A program made the position numbers and the translations under genes. Below, in pieces: positions 7,581 through 22,900 of a stretch of 64,000 nt of DNA. The number at the start of each line of letters is the position of its first letter. Position 1 is the first letter of the stretch. The stretch is from the NCBI GenBank assembly GCA_963969345.1, contig OZ017769.1, positions 2,671,600 through 2,735,599 on the forward strand, read 5' to 3'. The notes beneath the pieces are model-generated. The model saw only the letters and a list, made by a program, of their open reading frames with translations, did not search any database and was not told the origin of the DNA. This stretch comes from Turbatrix aceti. Its lineage: Eukaryota; Nematoda; Chromadorea; Rhabditida; Panagrolaimidae.

Positions 7581-10500
7581 TCATTCCGACATGCCAGCGG
7601 TCACGTCGTCGGCATCGTTGCCCCGGCTCCGACTCGGCCCCGAATCCTCCGGCATGAGGTTGCCGCCGTCGTCTTCGTCATCGTCGTCGTCGTCGGAAGT
7701 TGTGGTGGTCGCTGAGTAGCTGTCATCCGTGTCACCCGAATAAAGGATGACCGTTGCAATGCGGTCGTTGTGGTCCATGACTTCGACGATCACCTGGTCC
7801 CGACCGTAGCACAGCGTGTGCCCGAAGGGGGACGCGCCACCGTTCGTCGTGGATTTCTTGACTACTACCGGTTCGATGATCCCCGTTGTCGGACCCTGGT
7901 TGCTGCTGGAGGGGGCATCGGTCGGGGATTCGTCGTCAGCGATGGCGAAAATGCTTCGGAACTCCGTTTGCTGAAAAAAATGAAGTTATTACATTTTTTG
8001 GAAAAATTTAATTTTTTAAAGTATACTCCGACAAAAGATTTACTGTCTTGAGTGGAAAAACGAGGTTCTACTCCAAAAAAATTGTTTTTCCACTCGAGAC
8101 CACGCAAAAAATCTATTTTTTTCATAAATTTTTTTTTGTGAATCAATCAACTTTTGCTATCTTTTTCAAATTTTTCCTTTTTTCTATTTTTTACATAATT
8201 TTGATATTTCCAAATTTTTCATTTTTCTTGAAAAATAATTTTTTTTGCGTTTATTTTATAGTTCAGCTCTAACAAAAAAAATTATTGTGCCCCGAGTTTT
8301 CACTAAAAAAAAATAGTTTTTTCACTCGAAACCATGCAAAAAGTCTATTTTTTATGAAGCAATGAACTTTTTGCAAAGCACGTAATTATTTTCAATTTTT
8401 CTTTTTTTTTTGAAAAATCCAAGAAAACATCAAAATGTCATTTTTGTTCCCAGATTCTCGTACAAACTTCATCCATGTTTCCGAACTCCTTTTACGCATT
8501 TTCCAGTCAAGAATCATTGATCACTCAACCGTGAAAAGTCATATTGCGGCAAGAGCTGGCCAATTGACTGCCTCCAGTCCAGTACAACTTCTACCACTGC
8601 GCAAGCCCCCCTCCCCTCGTCTGCTTGGACACCCTTCTCTCGAGCAATGCGTCGTAATCCAACAAATTGTGCCTGCTGCGCGAATGAATGAGTGGGTGTG
8701 TTGTTAATTTGGTAAGTGTCCCCAGTTTGGAAATATGTATTTATGTGCAGGCTAAACTTTTTGCCATCTCGTTTTGTCGTTGCAGTGCCATTCATTCCGA
8801 CTGGAGGCATGAATGGTTTGCTTCCACTGGCACCGCTCGCGCGCGGTCGCGACCGGAATGTCTTAATTTGGTGACTAATCGACAAATTCTATTCGAATTC
8901 CAAATTCCGAAACAAACTTGAAAATCATACTTTTAGTGTAATTTTACTCATTTGTACCCCGTTGACCCCATCAATAAAAAAATATTTCAAATTCCTACAA
9001 AAATGTATCATCACAAAATCGCGTAACCCTATTTTTCTCGCGGTATCGGCTGCAGAAATAAGCAGGATCTCTAATTACGTCTTCGGTGGGTGTGTAAAAA
9101 ATTCCGAATACTTTTTGTTGACCAAAGCAAGCTTGTAAACATGTTTAGGCGTACTTTTTTCGTCCAAGCATAGAAATAGGCATAGAAATGTCGAGAAAAT
9201 TTAGGAACTTTGATTTTGTCCCTTTTTTGTGTTTTTTGTCCAACAAAACTCGAAAGAAACAAAAAAACGCTATTTTTGAAGATTTTCGATTTTTGACAAA
9301 AAAAAATTTGGGTGCTTCTTTTTTTGTGCATTTTTGGTATAAATATTATTTTAAATTTGTTTGAATTTTGGTTTCGTCTCAAATTTCCAAAAAAAATTTT
9401 TTTAACAAATTAAATTTATTAAAACAAAATTTTAAAAATTAAAAAATTTTTTTTTTAGATTTTTGTCCGAAAAAAATCATATTTATGAAAAAAACGCATT
9501 CAACCCCTCCACCATCTTTTTTCATATTTCGCCCTCCTTCAAACCCCTTTACCCCATCGTAAACCCTCTACCCCCGGATGCTCGTCATCTCATCTTCTCC
9601 TGAAGCCAGTCAGTCATCCATGCGCAACGATGCGGAGCAATGCCATCCTCGGATGCATGCCGGGTGACTGACTTGCCAAGTTCGGTCAACTCGCGCTTCC
9701 AACGGTTGAGTCGTCATATCTTTACAGCCCCCTCGATATCCGCTTGTTGCTTTCTCCGTTCTCCGTCGCGTCGATCAACCTCCCTTTTACAGTTCCTATA
9801 TTAGCCGGCAGCCGGAGTGGAGTCTTTGTCGGTGATGAATGGCGCCTCTCTGACTGCTTTGACTGTCCCAATGTCGCGCGCCAGTCAAAGCGCAACAGTT
9901 CACTCACTCATTTTCATGCTTTTCCCGGCTTTTAAATAAATCTTCCCTCGACCCCACCCCAAATGGCCCCAGGCAGTTTGTACAAGTACTTACAACTCAG
10001 TCAGGCGACTATCAGTGCTTGCATCTTTCGGCGTTCGTTCTTGGCTGGCTGATTTCTAACAGCCAAGTACTTTTGTTCTGGGAAGCAAATCCGCTGAGAT
10101 AAAATTTGGGTAATTATCTGACTCATAAAAATTGACAAACGAAGCCTGAGGGGACACATTTAGTGCTCAGTTTTTTTTGGAAATTACTAGCATTGAAGCC
10201 GATCCCAAATATTTTATATTTTTTACTGTCGTAAAAATAATAAAATACGGGTGAAAATTTCCGTTTTAAATTTTTTTTGCTGATCAAAAAATATACAGAT
10301 GTGGATTTTATGTTAGTCAAAGTACCTAATATAATTTCCAAACCAAATATCCCAACTCTTTGAGTAAATTTTTCAAAAAATCTGCTCAGTTTGTCTCAAA
10401 AATTAAAAATACGTATTTCTACTTTTTTTCACGCTCGCCTGAGGGTCCCGACTTTTAATATGCCGAAAAACGCGGTCTCGTGGTGTAGGGGTTATCACGT

Positions 10501-13500
10501 CAGTCTAACACACTGAAGGTCGGCGGTTCGATTCCGCCCGAGATCAGCTGTTCTTTTTGCCATTTTTCAACTACCTTCATTAGAATTTATTTTATTAGCG
10601 CACAAAACGTACAACAAAATTATTGTAAATTTTTTTTCAACAGTTGAACGTATATAAAAATTTTTTTGCTTTCAACATCGTTAAAAATGCAAACAAAACC
10701 CAAAAACCCTTCAGTTTTTCGTTCACCAGTGATCGTGTCCTAATTTATTGCCCAACTGACCGTGTTATGTATATATATTTTTTTTTGTTTCCCGTACAAT
10801 AACAACTTATCGCCCCCGCAATTGAATTTCCGCACGCCACCCTTTTTTCGTCCAGCCCTCCCTCCCACGCCGACCAGCTTGCCCTGGCAGCCACCAGTCA
10901 GTTCGTGACCCCTAAATCAGGTCGTCGTAAGTGGCCCAACAAGCGCAAGCAAGCCGGGGTTCATGTCACCCCCCCCCCTGCTCCCGAGTAGTCCAATCGA
11001 CAACTCAAGAGTCGTCATGAGCCTCCTCGCTCCCGCGTTGTCCTACAATAACAAACATGCGTTTTTGCGCGCTGCGCAGAAAGAACAAGCAAGCGTGGCC
11101 GGCATTTTGTACGCGAACGCAATCAAGTCAACCTCCCTCCTCCCACCTGCCATGTCCTGGTCCGGCCGGATGGTTGGTTACCTCTGAGACCAATCGACCG
11201 TCCCTCGACCGTAAAAACGGTTTGCCTGGAAGTGCGGGAGGGCAGATGACCCAATGACGCAGAATATTGGTGTCATTAAGTGCACAATTATTTTACAAAA
11301 ATATTTTTTGGCGCAAAATAAAATTATACAATTTTTTTGGCTTCAAAAACATTTAAAAAAATTATATTTACAATTTATAAAATTTTTTTACATCAAAAAA
11401 TTACGATTAAAATTTTTAAAAAATAAACAAAATTCTTATTTAAAAAACAAATTTTTTTTTCTCAAATTTTTGTTATGTTAAAAATAATTTCTAATATTCA
11501 ATTTTTGATCCCAAAATTTTTTTTTCATACAATAAAAAAATCCACCAACCTTGGACTTGGTCGTGATGTGACAACCAGTGCCGGGAATTTCGAGATCAAA
11601 CTCGACGCGTGAATAAATGCCAAAGTCAAAGTGTCCAGGAACGTTGGTGTGCAGGATGAATTTGATGACACGTCTCGTCACGTGGTCGATCAGGATGTCC
11701 TACAAAAAATTATACATAATAATTTCTTTTGTTCAAATCATGTTTTTGCATGTTTTAATTCATCCAGTATCCCGTTTTGGGTTCTAATCATTGCTTTCAC
11801 CCCCCCTCAAATCAAATTGCCCCTAAAGTCCAATTTTCGGTGGGTTTTTCTGACCCTCGCCCTCGCTTTTCGGGTGTCAACCAGTTTTGTCCTCTCATTC
11901 ATCAGTTCAGTTCTTTTTGGACTCGCTGAAATTGTCTTTCTCTCTTCCCCCACCTAAATTTGCATACACCACCCCCTCGGGCACGCATGCGTAGAGGAGG
12001 TCCGACACATTTGATCCCTGCGCGTGTCCACTCCTGGGTGTTAATCGGCTTGCCCCCTCCCAAAGTCCGAGTCCGCGCATGGACTCATCAGTTCTCACGC
12101 AACAAGTCGACAGAGACTGATGGAGTGCGCGTGGGTGGTCGTTTTCGCGTTCCAGAAAACTTCCAACTTCAAAACAAACTTTCAAGTGTTTTGTCACCCC
12201 AATCTCGAGCCGGGTGACCTCAAAAGCTTGCGCACAAGCTGTCGTAAACTCGCTCAATTGCCAGATCCGATTTATGCGTTTGTAGAAACGCTCGGAGGCA
12301 AGCATTCAAGCTTTCGAGCATTTATGCCTCCGCCTGTCCTGTCCGGTCGGTCTCGTTAACATCCCAGCCTCGAGTCATCCATCTTGTCCATCTTGTTCTG
12401 AGCGGTGCCTTAATTGGCGGGTCTTTTGTGTCTCTGGGATTAGCTCATCTCAGCTCTCCTCGCTTCCCTTTCCTGAGGGGAATAGGGGTTCTCCCGTGTG
12501 AAATGGTCACTCACTGACGCCTCCAAGCCTCCCCGGGTACTCATCCCTAAAAGGGCGGCTGCCGGTCAAACTGAACCGTTTGCCGCCACTTGCCCTTTTG
12601 CCGCCCGCGCACCCGGGGAGTTAGTTTGTTTGTTTGTTTGCGTAAGACCTCAGCCGGGGTGGGTGGTCTGTCATCTGTCAGTGCCGTACATAGCTCCCGC
12701 GGTCGGGTGGGTAAGCTAATCCCATGTCAGGAATTAGCCTGACTGGCTTTCCTTTAGCCCAGAGTGAGTCCGCTTTGATCTGCGCGGCGCTCCATGTTTT
12801 TTTGTTGTTTGTTCTTTTTTTTTACACAAATTTATTTTTTTTAGTTTTTCCAAGCAACACCTGTTTTCCTTCCGTCGACATGGCTTCCCGGAAGACATGG
12901 CTAATTGCACCCTTTCCCAGCCTTTCTTTTTTTCGCGCATTCATTCCCCTCCCCGTCTGTTTGGCGCCACGACGATGGGTCGCCGCACCGGCACCGGAAC
13001 TGTCGCCTTCCATTGTTCCACAGGGCGCGCGCGTGTACGTACACCTGAACACCTGATGATGCTCCTATTCAGACGAGACAATGCATCCGGCTTGTTTTGT
13101 TGTCCATGCACCTCACAATGTGTCCTAAACCTCCTAGCTAACGACAAAACCCCCTACAACCATGGTGCACCTTTTGACCTATTTGACTCTCAACAGATGC
13201 TTGAACCAACCAGTTGACTGATTGATGACCTCCCTCACCTCCTCCATGCCCTTGCTGGCAGCTCGGGTGGTGCATAAAAAATTGCTAATAAGAAATTATG
13301 CCGTCACGCACCGGCGCGGGCTGAATCAATCATTTCCCCCTCCTTCCCGGGGCCGATGAGTCGCGTCGCGTCGGGGATGGCGCCAATGACCTCAAAAGTC
13401 TAGGATCGGATAAAATCGGTCGTTTAGTAAATATCCAACGTTTCACGTCATAAAATTCAGGAATTGAAAATGTATAAATTTTTAGTATCCGACATCGTCC

Positions 13501-13933
13501 AGGAAATGGGTTTTCTAAAATATCTGACAAACAACATTTTTACGATACTTTCCTTTTTTGGGCAAATTTATGTACAAATCATACAAAAAACTATACTATA
13601 TGCATTTTTCTCCAAGTTCTGTGATTTCTGTCACAAAACTGGATAAATGCCCAGCTTTTGTGTAGCGCCCCCACCCCCGCAATTGTTTTAGCGTATAGTC
13701 CGTAATTAGCGCCTGCCAGGCTCGATTGCCGAACAATTCAGGCTATTGTCCTGTCTTGTCTTGGTTCGACTCGACTCGTCTTCCCCCGGCAGCAATCACA
13801 GGGCATCATCACTCATTCTCGTGTTTTGTTTGTTGTTCTAAACATTTTCCCTGAGCCAAAACAAGGAATTGAGTTTGTTGTCGACCCCCAACATCGACGA
13901 CGACGACTTGTCGAGTTGTGACAATGGATGACG

Positions 13934-13966
<33 letters not shown>

Positions 13967-16900
13967 TGATGATCGCCATGTCGTACGTAACACGTTTAAT
14001 AATTTATGTATTTAAATTATGCGCAGTGCTCGAGGAGGTACATAGATAATACATAGGTCCTCAATCATTTCTCCCTCCCCGCTACCCCCCAATTGACCGA
14101 TTTATTCATTTCCTTGTCCTGGTCGATCAGAAATTTTCTAGCAGCTTGCAAAAACTCATTAGTATCCTTTTTATTAATGTTCGCCTCCTCATCTTCTTCC
14201 CAGGTAAAAAGACAAGGTCAGAAGTGCTTTTCCTGTTCTCGCCGCCTTTCTCGCCTCATCAAACATTATTAATCCCCCGCCCATCTTGCAAACTAGCTAG
14301 GCACCCTTTAATAAAGACAATATACTGTGGCACCTGAGCCCGAGCTTTGGGGATTTTTCGCACCTCTTTTGTCAGCGGTTTTCCTTTCCTTTTTTTTCCC
14401 GCTCTGTTCTATTCTATTCTTAAACTGAGAGGGGGCACCTGCACACATACCGCCAGGTGAGTAGCCAGGGGAGTAGGTACTATTTCTGGATTGACCACCT
14501 GCCAACACCTTACCTTGCTGGACGATTTTTTCGTTTTCCCTGTTCAATTTGTGGACTTTTCAAAAAAATCTCGTTTTTTTTGTTTCTCAACCAACTCCAA
14601 ATATGTGTGTATCGTAAATATAATTTTTCTGGAGGGCTGGTCAAGTTATCGGAATCGAGGAGGCTGGCTTGGCTGACTCCTCCAAAACGTGTCATCGCCA
14701 TTGTTGATTTCGTCGTAATCGTCATCGTCATCGCGTGCTACAAGTACACCTCTCTTTTCTTCGCCTGCTTTTGCTCGCGCTTACTCTCCCGCCTGCTTGC
14801 CCGCCAAGTACATAGTATTTATTATACAACTGACCACAACGTGACGATTGCTACGCTTCTATGTGGTCACTCGCATGAGAGTCCGCGCACCCTCTCAAGT
14901 CTCTTTGAGCCACAGAATTCAACGTTCTATCAAATTCCCGAGTCAGTTGACGGCCGATAAATGCGTGGTCCTCTCAGGGGTCTTCAGTCCACTTAACTCG
15001 TCCCTAGTCTCTAGCCGAGTCCGGAGCACCCCTCCCCTCTAGTGGTCAACGGCATGCTCGCATGCATGCCATTCGAGTGGTCACTTACCCACTTTATACT
15101 ACTTTTTTGGTCTTAAATCGAGAAAATTCTTAAAATGAAGTCGAGGTATTACGTTACCTCGACTTCGTCGGCATGCATGGAAGCGCGCCACCATCTTCGC
15201 CGGGGGTGGCGCGCTTCCTGGGACAATTACGGCTTACTGTTTTTATTACTCGCTCTGTTTTCTAAATACTTTTCTTCGACTAGTACAACTGCTTTTTTTA
15301 CGTTCATGGCACCCTTAAAAGTCAATGCGGCTTTAAACCTGTCTAAAAAACGTGTTGATCTGACCAGAATCCGAAATTTTCTAATAATTTTGTTCATGGC
15401 ACATAAGCATCAAATTGGCAAAAAAAATAGTGCCCGACAAGCTTGTTTTTCAAAAAAAAAATTATTGTCCAAAAAAACAGAAAATAACTTTTTTTTAAAG
15501 AAAAAACTATTTTTGACATGGCGTTTGGCATTTTTCGATATTTTTTGTAGTTCATAACATCCAAGAAACCAGCCCCGTTTATTTTTTGCCCCGATCATAA
15601 CGCAACCATCAGCCATAAAACTAACTGTTTTCTTTGTCTTTAACTTCCTGTCCAACAACAAAAAAACTGACCGCAACTTGATTCCGTTATCCCACCACCC
15701 TGTTCCCCTATGGCCCCCCCCAGGCCCGCCCGTCACTGTCAATTTGTGATATAATAAAAAACACAAATCATCCAGTCATCCAGTCAGTCAGTCAGGCTAA
15801 CACTGTCCACGCGACGGACTTCACGCCTCCCCTGGGGGAAGGGATTGGCTCAGAGCCCAGCCGACCGACCGGGGAAGTTGACATCGTGTCACGGCCTTTT
15901 GCCCTCCCCTGGATACCCCCCTCCCATCCCTTGTCTTGTCTTGTTATTGTTCCGGTCGTCCTCGTCGTGGCCATCGTCGTTATACTATTATTGTTATGCT
16001 TTGTTTTTGTTGGATGTCATATGTTTCATCTTTTTATTTTGACACAAGTTCTTGGCCAGTCATTGAATCCTGTTTATGTACCCAAAAAAACTATTTTTGA
16101 GGGCCAAAAACTTGATCGACAGCCAACACCAGCACGTGCTGTGCCATCCATCTTTTTCGCCCTTCTGCAAATTTTTTTTAAATATTTACCATGCATTTTT
16201 TTCGAAAAACGCCAAAAAAAGTTAGGTCAACTCAAGACCCCCCAAAAAGTTGTCTGTCTACTTTTTTTCTTTTTTTCCTCGACCTCCTAATTACGTATGC
16301 AGCGTACTCGGATGCGGTGCCAAGTATGCACTCAAAGATGCCACACATAAATTTTTAAAACTTTAACAAAATTCACTTTTCCATTTTTTCCTGGAACCCC
16401 CCTGCAAAATTTTTCACCACCAGTATAAACATGTTTTTTAAAGTTGAATGGATTTACACTGCGCAACACCAAAACCGCCTCTCCCGTGCCAAGTGCCTAC
16501 GCTGCCCTGAGGCCCATTAGTAAACCCAAACGACGCCCTAAAACACTTGTAAGCCGCTTCCAACATACAACACAAACACTTTTCGCTTTCGTGAAACGGG
16601 GCCAACCAGGGAATGGAATGGGTGTTGTTTCAGACGGGATTTGTTTCCAAACCGAAGTTCGCTGTGCCTGAGCAAAACTGGCGGGAAGGGGTGGACCGTG
16701 ACCACTCCCACTCTCAAACAAACCTTTCACCCTTTCTCCCGTCCTCCAAAAAAATCTTAAACAAAAATGTTTTTTTTTTCTGTGGATGTGCGCTGATTGA
16801 ATTTCCCCTTCCCTTATTTTCTTCACTCCGTGCTAGTGCCTGTGCCACCGACGAAGACAACTTCAACATCAGCAACAACCAGTCACGGTCGATGGCCGGG

Positions 16901-19900
16901 GCAATCACGTCGACTCGTGCCCCTATTTTTTTGAGATTTCATCCTTTTGCAAAAATAAAAAAAAAATAAATTTAATTTTTTTTCCAAAATGCCAAAAACA
17001 AAAACTGACCACCCACCCTGGTCAGCAGGGCCTTGGCACTTGTCACACTTGTCATCAGACCGACCACCCAGCAGGCTAGCTGCGCAGAACAGAGAGGGGA
17101 GGGGATCTTTCGTTAATTTCCTCCCACGCCACTTGCACGCGTTTTTGCATCTGCTTCGCTTCGTCTTTGCTTTTTCTCGTGGATATCACATTCCAGCCCC
17201 GTCCAGGGTGGTCAGGACTCTATTTATGGATATAACTAATGGCCACCCAGGCGGTCACTTTCAAAACAAATTTATTCTATATTTTTTTTGTCTTTTTTTG
17301 ACATCTTTCAAAAACAAAAATTCGTATGTTTTATACAAATTTATTTTTTTCCTGGTCATTTTCAAGAAAAAGACAAAAACAATTAACAAACCCCTTAAAA
17401 ACCCAACCCAGTAATTTCCACCTCCTTTAGCTATGGTATCGTATCCAAGGTGTGTCGACTCAGCCATCAAAAATCCTGACACCCTTAGGGCACACCGACA
17501 CCGACGCCGACGCCGGCACCGGCGAGTGCAAACCTGTCATTACGAGTCATTTTTCTCCGTGTTTGGAGCACTCTTTCATTCATAGTCAACGACTTTGCCG
17601 GAAAAATGGAGGGGTGATTCGTGATCGTTCCTCGCGGCCGGCTGCTACCGTTTCCCTTCTTCTTTTTTTCAATTTATATTTACATCAGGGCACCAATTTT
17701 GATTTTAATTTCAAACAGGATGAACGAAAGCCGGCAAACCGACATGAATAGGGGTGGACTATTTATTATCTACCTGTCCGAGGTATTTTTTTGTCCCTGA
17801 GCAAAAAAAAAAGATTTGTGTATTTTTAATAGAGTCGGAGCACCGACATCGGCACAGATTAGCCCGGTTAGCCCTTGGCGGACTTCGGACCACCCACATC
17901 GGTCCATCATGGGCCCAGTGCCGTTCGAGACCACCCACATCGTTTCACTCACCCCACAGACCACCCAGAAGTTAAAAATTTCATTTTTAACCTTCACAAA
18001 TGCATACAAAAAACTCAGGATCACTTTTCCTTTTCACATGCCGGACTCGAAGGACACTAAAGTCTATATACATGTCAGATGTCCAGTCAAAAAGTGCGCA
18101 ACACGTTCGTTGTCTTATGCCAGCCATTCAGGCAGTCCTGGCAGCCGGATGGCCTCGGCAAATTGGTCTCATTCTAAACTTTGACAACTTTACGATCCCC
18201 TCCCATCCTGCCCTCTTTTTTTTTCCTTCTTGCTCTGACTACATCCCATACGTTTTCGTTGCATAACGACTAATAAATAAATAGTTTGTCGTTATCGGCG
18301 TCTTTTTTCTCCCCTTTCCCGCAAGAAATGCTACAAATTATTACTTTTAACGCCTAAAATTTATTATATTTTTTTAAATATTTTTCGGCCTTGGTAACAG
18401 TCAAAAAAAGAATGGTCAGTTAAATTTAAAAAAGGCGGAAAAACGCTCGTTTGGGTGCTAAAATTTATACAAAATCGTAAAAAACAGGGATGTGCAGCAT
18501 TTCAATTAACTTTTTTTTTACGATCTGCCGGTTTAATTTGCCAAGTTTCGTGTCAAACGCTTTTTTCTATTCTTCTAAAAAAACTTTCGACAATTTTTTG
18601 GAGAAAATTTTCTTGCAAAAAATTGATTTATAACCTTTTTTCAATATTTTTTGTCGAAATCATAATAACAATTGCTGTCACTTTTTCCATTCATTTTCAA
18701 TCTTGTAGCCAGCCCCAAAAAACCAAGCCAGGCACAAGGTCACAATTCGCTCTGCCGTTCGTTCCGCTCTCTTTTTTTTCACTCCTTATGTCAAAAAATC
18801 CGTGAACTTGCATTTGCCCATTTGAACGAACACCAAAAACGAAAAAAATCCACATCAGGCTTTTTTTCTTGGTTTTTTTCCCGGACAGTCAGTCAAGTGG
18901 GCAAGAGGGAGTCCGAGCGTGACCCCCAGCGATAAATGCATCGCCAAAAACAGCCCTCACACCTTCCTGGGAACCAAACAACCCCCTCTCACTTACCTTC
19001 ACTTTTTTTTCTCTCCGAAAAATGATATTAGCCAAAAATGTACATGAATTTTTTTTAGATACGTTTGCCACTTTTTTATGGCACCCAGGGAGTGGTTCAT
19101 GATGCAATGTTTTTTTTTGCCGACACCATCCACACCTTTTCAGCCCGCCAAAATTTGATGTATACTATAGTACTCCCCCGCCAACAACCACACCACACCG
19201 AACACAGCCAAAGGCAAAGACGACGTTGCGGTCGTGTTGTTTTCTTTGTTTCTTCCCAGCCTAAACCCATGCACCTGCACCTGCCCTTCCTAATACCTCC
19301 TTTCTTGGTTGTATTCCTGTTCCTTTAGCGTGTCTCCTCACAGGATTACACGCGCGATTAACTTATTACCTGCCTGGTTTCCGTCCTGTCGCCGCAAAGA
19401 CGCCCTCCCCCTCCCCTCTCATTGTCTCCGCCACCCAACCACCCACCTCGCCTCATTTGGGATGATTGAAGTCAGACCCGACAAATGAGTGCAAAAATTA
19501 ATCAAAGTGAGCGTGTTCCGTCGTGTTTGATTGTTTCTTCTTTCTTCGCGCGCCACCCTCACCTTTACACCTTTTGTATCGTGCAAGGAGAAGAAAAATA
19601 AGATGAATTGCCGTAAATAGCCCGAACCATCCAATTTTTTTTCGTCGCTGACATTGTTGTTTACCTTTCCCATTTTTAACGCGCTTTTACACATTTTTTG
19701 CCCTTATTTTTCCTAAAAGTCACTTTTCTAGAAAAATGCCATCTCTAGTCCACCTGCTGGTGGTCCTTCTCACGACCACCCACGCCGGTGCCCTGTCGAC
19801 CCCGCAATCACTCTGCCCCGCAGAATGCGACTGCGAAGAGCTGACAACCGATTTCAAGCAAACCGTCCTCATCGACTGCTTCCGTGGGGGCCTGAACGAC

Positions 19901-22900
19901 TCCCACTTCGCGTCCATCCTCGAGCGTCTTCCAGTCACCGTAAACATCCTCGAAATCCGTGCTCCGGCAAATCGACCAAATGCCTTCGAATGGGATGACA
20001 ACCTCAATCGTTTCCAAAAACTAGAACGCCTTTCCCTGATCAACTGCGGTCTGCCTTCCATTTCGCAGTCCGCGCGTCTGAAATCCTTAACGCATCTCGA
20101 TCTGCACGGAAATGCAATCGATCACCTGTACCATACTACCTTTGCTGGATTCCCGGGAGTTGAGCATCTCGATTTGTCGCACAATCGACTACCTTCACTC
20201 CCGAGTGGAGCCTTCAACTTGCTACGCAAACTCAAGACTCTCAACTTGGCGCACAACAAATTGACTTCCCTAGCTGCGAATTCCTTCCTCGGGCCAAAGT
20301 CTCTACAAACGCTCCAACTCGATGGAAACCGACTTTCAGTCGCGGATATCAATGACCAGTTCACAGAAGTCGCTTCGCTGCAACGACTTGAGCTCAATGG
20401 CTGCGGTCTGGGAGATCTAGGAGTCGGTGGCCTCGCCCTGGGCCAGATCAAGGTCCTTCGCCGCCTAGGCCTCGGGGGCAATAATCTGACCCACGTGCCT
20501 AGTGCCGTCCTGCGTGACCTACCCTTCCTCGAGAGCGTCGATCTCTCGCACAACGCCATCCGTACACTCGAGCCCTGCGCGTTCTGCGCCTGCAACATCA
20601 CCGAAGTCCTCCTGGGACACAACCTCCTGGGCGTCGACTCGGGCGCCGTCGACGCAGAAGCCTTTGCCGATACCAAAATTGCGTCTATCGATTTGTCGTT
20701 CAACTTTTTCGATGATTTTGATGCTGCCATCCTTGGTTACGCGCAGCCGAGTGTACGTATCCTGGATTTGTCGGGAAACAACCTCGGGGGCTTCCACCAC
20801 CGACTGACGTACGCGTTGACCAGTCTCACTCACCTGCACATGGCAGCCAATGGCATAAAGGCTATTCCTGCTAGTTTGCCGTACGAGTACACCCGACTCA
20901 ACTTTTTCAATGTCAGTAAGAACAGAATTGAGTACCTACCGGACGACATTGCGAGTTTGTTGCCTTCGCTTACGGTCATGGATGTCTCGCATAACTTTAT
21001 CACGTGAGTTTTTTTCTTAGGCACGGTGCAGGTGGCACAGATTATGCCACCTGTACCGTAACCCACTTCCTGGGCAGCTAACCAAATCAAAATTACAGAA
21101 CCCTATCACCAACAGTCCTATCAACTTTTGTCAACGCCCTGGACATGCTCTACCTGCACCACAACCCCCTCGACTGCCGGTGCATCACTCAGGGCCTCCA
21201 GCACTTCATGCAACAACGCCACGCCTACGGAGCAGAACTCCGCTTCTCCGAAACTCAGTGCGCGACCCCGGAGCTCCTCGCCGGGCGCCCAGTCCACCGT
21301 GTGCAGCATGTCAACGACTGTGCCGTCCTCTTCGGCGCGGCTTACGGTCTAACACAGACTAGCGAAGTCGTTCTCCTCCTCGTCGCCCTCCTCTGCTGCG
21401 GAGTGCTTATCTCGGTCGTTGTCCTCGCTTTTGTATCCTGCGGCCGTCAACGCAAATTCAAGGGGACCTACGTGACCCGGGAATCTTCAAGGCTCCGTCT
21501 GACCCATCCAATGATCGATTCATCGACGACCCTTCCCGGCAAGGAAGTCTACGCGTCGTCTCACAGCACGAATACCTCGGCTCTCAGTGAGCCTCTCAGC
21601 CCTTGCGATTCTGACGCTCCACCTGATCACCTGCCTCCTCCGCCGCCCGGAAGCATGTTCATTGCCTTCTAGGAGGACGGATTCGGTTTTTTGATTGTAG
21701 ATCAGTACAGCGCAGATATCCAAATACGGGCCTCGACAGTATCCCCCACCCCATGCGACCCCACGCAAGAATGAATCACCGGTCATACCCTGCAAAAATT
21801 ATTCCAAAATAAATATCTCGTAATTTTCTTCCGTCAATTTTTTTTTCGCTGTCATAAATAATTTAGCCGCCTGAATGTTCCACTTGTACCTAATTTGTTT
21901 TTTTGTTCACCCGCTTGAAATGGAATAAATGTAAAAACTTGAAAATCGGGTACCACTAATTAATTAATAGAAAACCCCACTTTTCCGCATTAACCCACAT
22001 TATCCCTTCGATCAAAGCAGACAACTCACAGTTCCAAGGGTAAAATAGTTGAAGAACAGGTCCGTCTGAGGACTTCCGTCAAAGAGGCCACGCGGGCCCC
22101 GTTGGATGAGCATTTTGTCGCCGCACTTGTAATAGATCCTCGACGGAGCTCCGAGCGCCGCCAGCACCCCCTGCAACGATCTTGCGTTCACCGGCACGCA
22201 TTCTCTAAAACTCTCACCTCTTCGGTCTCCCCGAAGCGAACGCTTTTGTCCAGACGGGTGGATTTTCTGCTGTTGGACGAAATGTTTTCTGAAAATCATC
22301 GTAAACACGCAGAAACAAAAAAAGCAAGCGATACAACCTTCAGCGACGAATTCGAACCTGAGTCCGGCGATTCTGCCGTCCTCGATGATCTCCGTGATCT
22401 TCTGGGGAAAGGGGTTCCCGCAGTGGACGTTGTCGGGCACCTGGGGTTCCTTGTGGTTGGTCTGCCGCCAGACAATCATCTTGGACAGACTCGACTGGCT
22501 GAACATGATCGCGTCGATGCCTTTGTCCTGGGGCTTCTTCACCGTCGCTGGATCCTTTACGTTGAAGCGGAAGGACAGTCCTCGCCACTCCTTGATGCAC
22601 AGCTTTGATTCAGGATCGAAGACTAAAAAGAAAAAAAATTTACCTCTCCGGCCGGGAATCGAACCCGGGTCTCGCACGTGACAGGCGCGGATACTTACCA
22701 CTATACTACCGAAGATGCGTTTTTGGCCAAATGCACATGGCCTTAGGGAATTTTACGGGACAGGGCAAAAACAAAAACTAACCTCCGGGTTTCGAAGCTC
22801 CAAAACACTTTTCAATCCTGTCGATGTCTGCTTCGTCGTTTGGAGAGGAGAAAATGCTGCTCCTGAAAAGATGGGGTGGGTGAAAAGGTTGTGCGGGTTT

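Larger units (their letters stand above)
11700..19735. other. PHAF1 intron 6, upstream of the nested LRR gene: no gene found, several structured spots
   Basis: Eight kilobases with no recognisable coding sequence on either strand; the frames are short and lack homology. It probably includes regulatory sequence for the nested receptor gene. Structured items are a CAT/ATC microsatellite at 13936-13967, a palindrome at 15051-15070, and two perfect hairpins at 15137-15166 and 15179-15218. C-rich islands alternate with T-runs throughout. Confidence 0.45.

Noticed and set aside
20122..20730. 202-codon minus-strand frame over the LRR gene
   Set aside because: Antisense to a well-supported LRR coding exon and rich in Ser/Arg, as expected of a shadow.
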